Under the pieces are notes generated by a model. That model did no database searches, was not told the origin of the DNA, and worked only from the letters and a program-made list of their open reading frames with translations. A program made the position numbers and the translations under genes. Positions 1 to 5,830 of a stretch of 42,675 nucleotides of DNA are shown here, piece after piece (position 1 is the first letter of the stretch; each line of letters starts with the position of its first letter). The stretch is from an uncultured Bacteroidales bacterium (GTDB lineage Bacteria; Bacteroidota; Bacteroidia; Bacteroidales; UBA932), in NCBI GenBank assembly GCA_946187865.1, contig CAMHST010000022.1:1-42675 (forward strand). The letters run 5' to 3'.

Positions 1-80
1 ATTGACAGTATTACATCTGCCACAAATGTAAAAACAATTTTCCGAATTGTCAAATAAACTTTACAAATTGTATGTTCGGT

Positions 81-185
81 TTAACAATTCAGGATAATCA
101 CCTCGGCTGCAGGAAGCAACTGCGCGAATCTTTCCACCTTCCGGAGGTCCTCCAGAAGGTTCGATAATTTTTCACCGTAGTCTAC
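81..185 (-). pseudogene. Start-less short coding-like block (copy A of a repeated peptide)
   Basis: Read on the minus strand this stretch is open from a GTA codon to TAA and encodes 34 residues beginning VDYGEKLSNLLEDLRKVERF. An in-frame TGA sits directly upstream of the first codon and no ATG precedes it, so as it stands it cannot be a complete gene. A sister block at 1024-1143 encodes VDYGEKLSNLLDELKKVERL; outside the identical 31 bases the two differ mostly by synonymous or conservative changes, which suggests that peptide sequence, not only DNA, was once selected. The family is not recognised. It may be the broken 3' end of a gene or a duplicated gene tail left by an integration event. 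The flanking stretch 1-80 holds no gene, only AT-rich sequence with a short inverted repeat (acaatt/aattgt, about 33-50). Confidence 0.35.
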
Positions 186-186
186 T
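156..186. repeat. 31-bp perfect direct repeat, copy A
   Basis: These 31 bases recur without mismatch at 1084-1114 in the same orientation. The two copies bracket 897 bases holding one low-GC lipoprotein gene. Each copy is followed on the plus-strand side by a perfect or near-perfect hairpin (192-218 and 1115-1150). Element ends (att-like), tandem duplication of a gene tail, or a conserved RNA 3' region are all possible. Confidence 0.8.
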
Positions 187-191
187 CAATT

Positions 192-218
192 GAAAACCAG
201 CCACTTAGGCTGGTTTTC
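192..218. repeat. 11-bp hairpin next to repeat copy A
   Basis: Arms at 192-202 and 208-218 pair perfectly around a 5-base loop (actta). There is no clear T-run on the plus side, so termination is uncertain; the A/T-rich ends of the arms would suit a bidirectional terminator. Confidence 0.5.
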
Positions 219-252
219 GCATTTGTAGCTCCGGCATAAATGCCTTACCCCC

Positions 253-330
253 GCCGCTTCGCGGCTGCCCCGGTGGGGCTATTGAAGGGGCGGTGCCCCC
301 TCAAACTCCCCCTTGTCGGCCTATCGGCCT
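253..330. repeat. Run of GC-rich micro-hairpins
   Basis: Three perfect 5-bp hairpins with 3-base loops follow one another: gccgc/gcggc around ttc (253-265), gcccc/ggggc around ggt (267-279) and ggggc/gcccc around ggt (287-299). A ggcc-tatc-ggcc palindrome follows near 318-329. The run lies just downstream of the lipoprotein gene stop at 340 (minus strand). It could be an interspersed REP-like element or an unusual 3' mRNA structure. No T-run is present. Confidence 0.5.
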
Positions 331-339
331 CCAATTATG

Positions 340-957
340 CTATGCGTGTCCATTTACACTACAATTGAGAATTACTTCATTATCAAGGTCCAGCAAAGCT
401 CTCCAGAATCCGTCTCCACCATCATGGACGATAAACCAGTAGCGACTCAAAGCATGACGTTCAGGTGGAGGCGGTGGTATTGAATACGGGTCATCCGGAT
501 TATAATATGGAGGCTCCTTATCTTCCAAATCCGCCCATCTCAATAGAACGAAGTTAACATATACATACTTTTTACCCTCCGGGCTTTTCATGAAAACATA
601 TTGTCGGGCATAGTTCCTCAGACCTCCCTCCTCATATAGATGACCTTGTTTATCCCATCCATGCTCCGATAGAATGGAAGAATACTCTTTCTGCAAGATT
701 CGTTCTGTTTTTCGTATATCTGATAATTCAGGCGTGAACACAGAAGCCCCTTCAATCCAAATATCCACAAGCCAGTTTACGGCCGATGTGTCTACCAGAA
801 CGTAGCCAATGACCGTTTTGTCCTTGTCTCCCTTCTGGATATCACAGTAGCGGACAGGAAGGTTAGGCCCACTTGTCTCAGGGGGCCAGGAATCACGTTC
901 GCGACAGGCGACACAAAATGCAGAGAATAGAAAAAAACCAAACAGTATTTTTTTCAT
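340..957 (-). CDS. Hypothetical lipoprotein
   Basis: Encodes 205 residues with a signal peptide ending in a lipobox (FSAFCVAC), so the mature protein should be lipid-anchored at Cys18. A proline run (PPPPPE) lies near residue 160; otherwise the protein is soluble and rich in aromatic and charged residues. No family is recognised. The ATG at 957 was chosen because it starts directly at MKKILF; the in-frame TTG five codons upstream adds nothing. Base composition is clearly lower in GC than the neighbourhood (one sampled 60-base line, 541-600, is 33% GC against 67% in the flavoprotein gene). With the flanking 31-bp repeats this suggests acquired DNA. A TATATTTG -7 box lies upstream at 983-990. 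Confidence 0.75.
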   Translation of the reverse strand: MKKILFGFFLFSAFCVACRERDSWPPETSGPNLPVRYCDIQKGDKDKTVIGYVLVDTSAVNWLVDIWIEGASVFTPELSDIRKTERILQKEYSSILSEHGWDKQGHLYEEGGLRNYARQYVFMKSPEGKKYVYVNFVLLRWADLEDKEPPYYNPDDPYSIPPPPPERHALSRYWFIVHDGGDGFWRALLDLDNEVILNCSVNGHA

Positions 958-982
958 GATAGCGATTTCCAATATAACATCT

Positions 983-990
983 CAAATATA
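983..990 (-). promoter_or_regulatory. Promoter -7 box for the 340-957 lipoprotein
   Basis: The minus strand reads TATATTTG, a perfect TAnnTTTG box, about 25 bases upstream of the start codon. No TTTG is seen at the expected -33 distance, so only half of the promoter is supported. Confidence 0.4.
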
Positions 991-1023
991 GTGGTTTTCT
1001 CCCGATTAATATATACTACCCAA

Positions 1024-1143
1024 TCACTTTCTCTGGTTTTCAATGTATTGTGATAATCTTTCAACCTTCTTCAATTCGTCCAAAAGGTTCGATAATTTTT
1101 CACCGTAGTCTACTAAAGACGATGGTTGCCTTTTGGCAGCCAT
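1024..1143 (-). CDS. Possible 39-aa small protein (copy B of the repeated peptide)
   Basis: An ATG at 1143 opens a 39-codon frame: MAAKRQPSS, then VDYGEKLSNLLDELKKVERL, then SQYIENQRK and TGA. The C-terminal two thirds would form a charged amphipathic helix. It matches copy A (81-185) at the protein level beyond the identical 31 bases. The start codon sits inside the 1115-1150 hairpin, which could block initiation or simply mean that the ATG is fortuitous. It is not a family I recognise. Alternatives are a gene remnant or a non-coding repeat. It is oriented towards the 340-957 lipoprotein gene and could be transcribed with it. Confidence 0.35.
   Translation of the reverse strand: MAAKRQPSSLVDYGEKLSNLLDELKKVERLSQYIENQRK
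1084..1114. repeat. 31-bp perfect direct repeat, copy B
   Basis: Identical to 156-186 in the same orientation, and immediately followed by the 1115-1150 hairpin. Confidence 0.8.
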
Positions 1144-1150
1144 CGTCTTT
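1115..1150 (+). terminator. Strong hairpin with T-tail next to repeat copy B
   Basis: Arms 1115-1130 and 1135-1150 pair over 16 positions with one G-U pair around a tttt loop. The right arm runs into a T-rich tail, as in an intrinsic terminator for plus-strand transcripts. No convincing plus-strand gene precedes it. Confidence 0.5.
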
Positions 1151-1196
1151 TATTGGCAGGACGAGAACCGATGGTTCGAACCAACGCAGCAGGCGG

Positions 1197-1276
1197 GTGC
1201 GGGCACGAAAAGTGGCCCCAAACGTTCCCGGCGGGCTTCAAAAGCCGAGTGCGGGCACAAAAATCGGCTGCAAACA
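1197..1276. repeat. Two degenerate copies of a ~52-base unit with GTGC-GG-GCAC palindromes
   Basis: Units starting at 1197 and 1249 share gtgcgggcac followed by an A-run and a c/g-rich stretch ending in caaac. The period is 52 bases. Short frames run through on both strands but have no credible start or family, so I read this as an intergenic repeat, not a gene. The rest of 1151-1343 shows a tggttcgaacca palindrome and nothing else recognisable. Confidence 0.5.
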
Positions 1277-1343
1277 TGTGCTTTGACTTTATTGACACAA
1301 GGCTTTTAACAATAACAGACTTTTCACTTTAATCCAAAATTAC

Positions 1344-1351
1344 TATTTTTG
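1344..1351 (+). promoter_or_regulatory. Promoter -7 box for the 1468 gene
   Basis: TATTTTTG matches TAnnTTTG. Transcription would start around 1358-1360, exactly where the paired leader begins. No TTTG is seen at -33. Confidence 0.4.
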
Positions 1352-1359
1352 CCATACGG

Positions 1360-1427
1360 AACCTTGGGGCAAAGAAGCTGGGCCAAGCCAAGGTTTGGCG
1401 CCAGTTTCCGGGAGATCGGAAACTGGC
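1360..1427 (+). promoter_or_regulatory. Structured 5' leader of the cyclohexadienyl-dehydratase-like gene
   Basis: Two stems are visible. AACCTTGG (1360-1367) pairs with CCAAGGTT (1388-1395) across 20 bases, and an 11-bp perfect hairpin follows at 1400-1410/1417-1427 with a ggagat loop. The second stem ends 40 bases before the ATG and has no T-run. It resembles no riboswitch consensus I can place; an attenuator, protein-binding leader or mRNA stabiliser are possible. Confidence 0.35.
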
Positions 1428-1467
1428 CATCGGAATACATTACACGGCGTTTTTTCCAGACAAAGCG

Positions 1468-2277
1468 ATGAACAGAATCCTCCAGCCTGTTATAGCGACA
1501 CTGCTAGCGTGCCTTCTCTGCATCAGCTGCGGCACACAGAAAAAAGCTTCCAGTACCCCCTGGACCGACAACATCAGGGAAAGAGGGACCCTGCTTGTGG
1601 GCACCACCGGAGACTATCGGCCCCTTAGCTACAGGGAGCCGGAAACCGGCGAGTACTGGGGATTCGGGATCGAGCTGGCCGAAGAGATTGCCAAGAGCCT
1701 GGAGGTCAGCGTAAGTTTCGTGCCCACGTCCTGGCCCACCCTGACAGCCGATGTCCTGGACCCGGAACGGTTCGACTTCGCGATCGGCGGCATCACCATT
1801 ACGGACGCCCGGCTGGAAATCATGGACATGTCGGAAGGCTATCTGCGCAACGGCAAAACCCTTCTCTGCCGGAAGGAAGACGCCAGCCGGTTCAAGGGGC
1901 TCGGAGACATCGACAAGCCGGAGGTGAGGGTGATGGTGAATCCGGGCGGGCTCAATGAAAAATTCGCCCGGGAAAACCTGCCGCACTGCACGCTCATCGT
2001 TTACGACAAAAATGAAGAAATTCCCTCCCAAGTGGCCGAAGGAAAAGCCGATGTGATGATTACGGAAATTACCGAAGCCCCCTGGTATGTCCGCAGCGAC
2101 ACCCGCCTGGCGGCTCCGCTAATCGGGCAGCCCTTCACCCGCGGAGAGATCGGTGTCCTGATGCGGAAAGGGCAGGAAGACCTTTTGGAACAGGTTAACA
2201 GAACCATCCGCGAGATGAAGTCGGACGGACGCCTGGAAAAACTACACCAAAAATACGGACTGATTTATGGCTACTGA
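1468..2277 (+). CDS. Exported cyclohexadienyl dehydratase (PheC)-like / amino-acid-binding lipoprotein
   Basis: A 269-aa protein of the bacterial solute-binding family 3 fold. Residues 1-21 form a lipoprotein signal ending in LCISC (Cys21). The body carries the blocks typical of periplasmic cyclohexadienyl/arogenate dehydratases: VGTTGDYRPLSY (44-55), VPTSWPTL (85-92), LRNGKT (126-131), VNPGGLNEKFAREN (157-170) and GKADVMITEITEA (192-204). Glu203 aligns with the glutamate known as the general acid of Pseudomonas PheC, so prephenate or arogenate decarboxylation/dehydration to phenylpyruvate or phenylalanine is plausible; simple amino-acid binding remains the alternative. The next gene overlaps its end by 11 bases. 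No ABC permease genes adjoin, which weakens a transporter role. Confidence 0.75.
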   Translation: MNRILQPVIATLLACLLCISCGTQKKASSTPWTDNIRERGTLLVGTTGDYRPLSYREPETGEYWGFGIELAEEIAKSLEVSVSFVPTSWPTLTADVLDPERFDFAIGGITITDARLEIMDMSEGYLRNGKTLLCRKEDASRFKGLGDIDKPEVRVMVNPGGLNEKFARENLPHCTLIVYDKNEEIPSQVAEGKADVMITEITEAPWYVRSDTRLAAPLIGQPFTRGEIGVLMRKGQEDLLEQVNRTIREMKSDGRLEKLHQKYGLIYGY

Positions 2278-3130
2278 CAATTACCCGCAGATGGACATGT
2301 CTGCCTGGCACCAGACGGGCGAAGGCGGCAACGGAAAAACGTACGAGAACCCGTCGAAGCCCGGGATCATGCTGAAAGTGAACAACAGCCGGAGCAACGA
2401 CCTGGAGAGCGTGAAAAAGGAGTTTGACATTTCCCAGGCGGTAGAACGGCTGGGGCTTCCCACCCCGAAAATGTACGAAATTGTGCGTGTGGGCGATGCC
2501 TATGCCACTTTGGCGGAACTGATCCGGAACAAAAAATCCCTTTCCCGCATCTGCCACGACGAGCCCGCCCGTACGGAAGAGATGGGTATCCTGCTTGCCC
2601 GCCTTGGCAAATCGTTCTTCGCCACGCCCTGCGATACTTCCCTTTTCCCCAGCCGGAAGCAGCAGGCCCTTCTGGCCATAGAAAAAGCCACCTTTGTCAG
2701 CAGGAAAAACCGCGAGAAAATCCGCTCCTATATCGAAACCCTTCCCGACAGCACAACCTGTTCCCACGGGGATTTCCAGCCGGGGAATGTCATCCAGGCC
2801 GACGGGAAAAACTACTGGATAGACCTGGGCCGTTTCGCCTGCGGAGACCCGCTGTTCGACATCGGCCATCTGTATCAGGTCTGTCAGGTTTACGCCCCGA
2901 TGAAACAGGTCCAGAACATTTTCCACATGACCTTGGACCAGTTCCACCGGTTCTGGGATGCATTTGCCACGGAATACACCGGGAAAAAGGACCATGCCGC
3001 GTTTGACGCACTGGCCGGAAAGCACGCAGCCATCGACGTCATCCTAAGGACAGTCTTCCAGAAACCTTCATTCCTGGAGAAACTGTTCTTCGGCATGCAC
3101 GTACGGAAACTGGCCCGGAAATTCTATTGA
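2267..3130 (+). CDS. Aminoglycoside-phosphotransferase-fold kinase (TIGR02172-like)
   Basis: A 287-aa soluble protein of the APH/choline-kinase superfamily. The glycine-rich nucleotide loop is GEGGNGKTYENP (18-29). The catalytic loop is SHGDFQPGN (166-174), with base Asp169 and metal-binding Asn174. The second metal aspartate is in YWIDLGRF (Asp186). The pattern GEGGNGKTY...PGIMLKV resembles the paralogous family TIGR02172, whose substrate is unknown. The ATG at 2267 overlaps the previous stop by 11 bases, suggesting translational coupling; an ATG at 2291 (MDMSAWHQ) starts closer to the usual family N-terminus and is a fair alternative. A small-molecule kinase is likely; antibiotic resistance cannot be inferred. 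Confidence 0.75.
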   Translation: MATDNYPQMDMSAWHQTGEGGNGKTYENPSKPGIMLKVNNSRSNDLESVKKEFDISQAVERLGLPTPKMYEIVRVGDAYATLAELIRNKKSLSRICHDEPARTEEMGILLARLGKSFFATPCDTSLFPSRKQQALLAIEKATFVSRKNREKIRSYIETLPDSTTCSHGDFQPGNVIQADGKNYWIDLGRFACGDPLFDIGHLYQVCQVYAPMKQVQNIFHMTLDQFHRFWDAFATEYTGKKDHAAFDALAGKHAAIDVILRTVFQKPSFLEKLFFGMHVRKLARKFY

Positions 3131-3144
3131 CCCGGCCCAGGCGG

Positions 3145-3627
3145 CTATTTATACTTGGAGTAGTAGTAAGTGGTGATTTTTCCGGTAAAGGAATCGGACT
3201 TGCGGATGACAAAGTTCTTGTCCGTGAGCTCCAGCACGTCCAAGGTGCCGTCGAGAATCATGTTGTACTGCAGGAAATTGTCCGACAGCCAGATCGTCTT
3301 CTTGAACGAAATCTTCTTCTGGTCCTCGTTGTAGGTGATACCTACGGCATCCACGTCCACATCGTCCAGGTCGAAGTCCGTAAAGCTGCCCTTCTTGGCA
3401 ATGGCGTGCGGGAAAGGGAATTCTCCCAGCGCCAGGTAGAAGTGGACGCCGGAGTAGTCGGTCTCGGTCACTTCCTTACCGGCGCCGGCAGATTCGGCTA
3501 CGGTGTCCAGCACCCACACCCCGTACAGGTTTCCGCTGGTGTCTCCGGTGTTCTCGACTCCCTCCTTCTCACAGGAAGTAAAAAGGGCCAGGCAGGCGAT
3601 GGCTGCCGCAAATAAGAATTTTTTCAT
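3145..3627 (-). CDS. Lipocalin-like lipoprotein
   Basis: A 160-aa protein with a lipoprotein signal (LALFTSCEKE, Cys19). The mature part begins NLYGVWVLDT, the motif that opens many Bacteroidetes lipocalin-like domains, and is mostly beta-prone to its end (ITTYYYSKYK). It probably sits in the periplasm or on the outer membrane; the ligand is unknown. It follows the phospholipase-D-like gene on the same strand by 68 bases and has its own weak -7 box (TAAACTTG, minus strand, 3635-3642). Its stop lies 14 bases from the convergent kinase gene. Confidence 0.65.
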   Translation of the reverse strand: MKKFLFAAAIACLALFTSCEKEGVENTGDTSGNLYGVWVLDTVAESAGAGKEVTETDYSGVHFYLALGEFPFPHAIAKKGSFTDFDLDDVDVDAVGITYNEDQKKISFKKTIWLSDNFLQYNMILDGTLDVLELTDKNFVIRKSDSFTGKITTYYYSKYK

Positions 3628-3695
3628 GACGTTTCAAGTTTATTACTGGTACTGCTGCCGCTTCAATTTTCATTCCATAGTGCACCAGCCGGCGA

Positions 3696-4958
3696 CTAAA
3701 GTTGAATCTCCGCCACCCGGAAAAAGCTTTGCAGATAACGCTCCGGGATGCTCCAGTGGATGTCTTCCAGGGTAACTTCCCGGCACAGCTGCATATCTGT
3801 CTCGAAGACCTGCCGGCATTGCAGCGCAACGGGTGTATCATACACGTACAGATTACCTTCAAAGTTGAGGTCGAAGCTGCGATAGTCCAGATTGGCCGAT
3901 GCGATGCAGGACAGATAGTCGTCTGCGACGAAGGTTTTGCTGTGGATAAAATCCCCGCCGCGCTCGAAGATGCGGACACCCCCCTTGAGGAGCCGCTTAT
4001 AGAACGAGTGGTTCACCCACAGCATGATCAGCACGTCCTGCCCCTTGGGGAACATGATTCTCACATCCACGCCCCGCGCCGCCGCATCCAGCAGCGCCTG
4101 GATGGTAGATTCCGGCGGGCAGAAGTAAGGATTCTGGATATAGAAGTATTCTTTTGCCTGGGACAGCGCCAGTTCCAGCCCCTTCCGGATAACGGGTTCG
4201 GCCGAGTCCGGGCCGTCCCCCACGATCTGCATCACGGCATTTCCCCCGGCAGGGGCCGGAGGCGTTTGGACAGGCGTGACGGCAGGGCCGGAAAACGTTT
4301 CCCAAGCATGCTGGAAGAGGGCGGAATAGGAAGAGGCCACCCTTCCGGTGACCCGGGAATGGGTGTCCCGCCACTCGGTGTGGTACTTGTCCTGGATGTT
4401 CATGCCGCCCAGATAGCCGATGGCGCCGTCTATCACGGCCAGTTTCCGGTGGTCCCGCCAGAAAAGATTGAAAATCATGCTGAAAGGATTGTGCGACGGC
4501 TGCGTCCGGATGACCTGGAGCCCGGGAACGCCCTGGAACCCTTTATAGAAGGACGGATTGTACGGATTGGAGCGGCTCTCCAGGATGACCCGCACGGAGA
4601 CCCCCTCCCTGGCCTTGCGCACCAGCACATCCCGCACGATGGTGGCGATGGTGTCGTCGGCGAAGCGGTAGGTCATGAAGTCGATGCTGTACCGGGCATT
4701 CTCCAAATCCCGGAGCAAGGCGGCGAACATCGTCCGCCCGGAGGTATAGATGGAGAAACCGTTGCCGGTGGCGGGAAGCGCCGCGCCCTGTGAGGCGAAA
4801 AAGCGGGCCAGCGGACGATACTGCGCGCCGATACTGTCGAACACGGGGGCGGACAAGTCTGCCGGGGGCGTTTTTGGGGCGCGGGCCTGGAAACGGCTTG
4901 CCGCACAGGAGGATAGCCCCAGCACCAAGGTAAAAAGTATGAGAAGTTTTCTGGTCAC
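3696..4958 (-). CDS. Phospholipase D-family lipoprotein (cardiolipin synthase-like)
   Basis: About 420 aa with two HKD motifs: HRKLAVID (His170, Lys172, Asp177) and HSKTFVADD (His339, Lys341, Asp346), each followed by the usual G/S...N block (GGMN, ASANLD). This is the two-domain layout of cardiolipin synthases and related phosphatidyltransferases. Unlike ClsA it lacks paired N-terminal membrane helices and carries a lipoprotein signal (LGLSSC, Cys18), so it should act outside the inner membrane. Transphosphatidylation and phospholipid hydrolysis are both possible. No ATG is available near the start: GTG at 4958 (used here) or TTG at 4964 are the only options after an upstream in-frame TGA. 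Confidence 0.8.
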   Translation of the reverse strand: MTRKLLILFTLVLGLSSCAASRFQARAPKTPPADLSAPVFDSIGAQYRPLARFFASQGAALPATGNGFSIYTSGRTMFAALLRDLENARYSIDFMTYRFADDTIATIVRDVLVRKAREGVSVRVILESRSNPYNPSFYKGFQGVPGLQVIRTQPSHNPFSMIFNLFWRDHRKLAVIDGAIGYLGGMNIQDKYHTEWRDTHSRVTGRVASSYSALFQHAWETFSGPAVTPVQTPPAPAGGNAVMQIVGDGPDSAEPVIRKGLELALSQAKEYFYIQNPYFCPPESTIQALLDAAARGVDVRIMFPKGQDVLIMLWVNHSFYKRLLKGGVRIFERGGDFIHSKTFVADDYLSCIASANLDYRSFDLNFEGNLYVYDTPVALQCRQVFETDMQLCREVTLEDIHWSIPERYLQSFFRVAEIQL

Positions 4959-4980
4959 CGCCAAATACGTTTCGTAAAGT

Positions 4981-5011
4981 CAAAGTTAATGCTTTTTAAG
5001 CAATAAACAAA
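4981..5011 (-). promoter_or_regulatory. Promoter of the phospholipase D-like gene
   Basis: On the minus strand TTTG (5008-5011), a 19-base spacer and TAACTTTG (4981-4988) form a complete Bacteroidetes promoter. The leader would be only about 10-16 bases, consistent with initiation at the non-ATG codons noted for this gene. Confidence 0.6.
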
Positions 5012-5054
5012 AAACACATCCGAGGGGCTTAACTCGCAATCACAGCGGGAATTA

Positions 5055-5085
5055 TTTGGCAATCTGCGAGAGAATATGTAAATTG
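5055..5085 (+). promoter_or_regulatory. Promoter of the hypB operon
   Basis: TTTG (5055-5058), a 20-base spacer and TAAATTG (5079-5085) fit the Bacteroidetes consensus with one base missing from the -7 box. It would drive the five-gene operon ending at 10495. Confidence 0.5.
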
Positions 5086-5136
5086 CAGGGAATTTATAAC
5101 ACACGGTAACCAATAAACCTAAGCCAACCCGCATCC

Positions 5137-5814
5137 ATGACGGATCCGATTAAAGTAATCGAAATCAAAAAGAGCGTCTTCGCCGACAACGACCAGGACG
5201 CCAGGCTGCTCCGCGGGCAGCTGAAAGAAAAAGGGGTATATCTGCTCAACCTCATGTCTTCACCCGGCAGCGGGAAAACCACCACGCTCATCCGCACCAT
5301 CGGCCTGCTCAAAGACAGGCTCCGGATAGCGGTGATGGAGGCCGACATAGACTCCGACGTAGATGCCGTCATAATCCGGGAAGCCACCGGCATAGAATCC
5401 ATCCAGCTGCATACGGGCGGCATGTGCCACCTGGACGCGGAAATGACCCGCCAGGGCCTGGACAACGTGGGCATGGAGAACCTGGACCTCGTTATCCTGG
5501 AAAATGTGGGGAACCTGGTATGTCCGGCAGAATTCGACACCGGCGCCGTCTGCAACGCCATGATCCTCTCTGTCCCGGAGGGAGACGACAAACCGCTCAA
5601 ATACCCGCTGATGTTCTCTGTCTGCGACGTCGTGGTAATCAACAAGACAGACGTACTTCCCTACTTCGACTTCAACCTGGAGAAATGCCGGGAATACATC
5701 CGCATGCGCAATCCCAAGGCCACGGTGATCCCCATCTGCGCCAAAACCGGAGAGGGCGTGGACGTGTTCGCGTCCTGGCTGGAAGGGCAGGTGAAAGACT
5801 GGAAACAACAATAA
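5137..5814 (+). CDS. hypB: Nickel-incorporation GTPase HypB
   Basis: A 225-aa SIMIBI-class GTPase. The P-loop is SSPGSGKTT (41-49). The inter-subunit metal-site block GGMCHLDAEM holds Cys97 and His98, ENVGNLVCPAEFD (122-134) is the HypB signature, and NKTD (169-172) is the guanine-specificity motif. In known systems HypB with HypA delivers Ni2+ to apo [NiFe]-hydrogenase, or to urease in Helicobacter. It lacks the N-terminal CXXCGC or His-rich nickel store of some homologues. The usual GxGCH is GGMCH here. It opens an operon whose second gene begins 16 bases after its stop and which ends in hypA and membrane proteins; no hydrogenase subunit is present. Confidence 0.93.
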   Translation: MTDPIKVIEIKKSVFADNDQDARLLRGQLKEKGVYLLNLMSSPGSGKTTTLIRTIGLLKDRLRIAVMEADIDSDVDAVIIREATGIESIQLHTGGMCHLDAEMTRQGLDNVGMENLDLVILENVGNLVCPAEFDTGAVCNAMILSVPEGDDKPLKYPLMFSVCDVVVINKTDVLPYFDFNLEKCREYIRMRNPKATVIPICAKTGEGVDVFASWLEGQVKDWKQQ

Positions 5815-5830
5815 AAGACCACATAATCTT

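Noticed and set aside
1160..1190. GGTTCGAACC palindrome reminiscent of a tRNA T-arm
   Set aside because: No 5-bp T-stem around a 7-base loop, no acceptor or anticodon arms on either strand.
1050..1332. Short plus- and minus-strand frames across the repeat area
   Set aside because: No start signal, no family and they cross tandem repeats and a terminator-like hairpin; only the 39-codon minus frame at 1024-1143 was kept, at low confidence.
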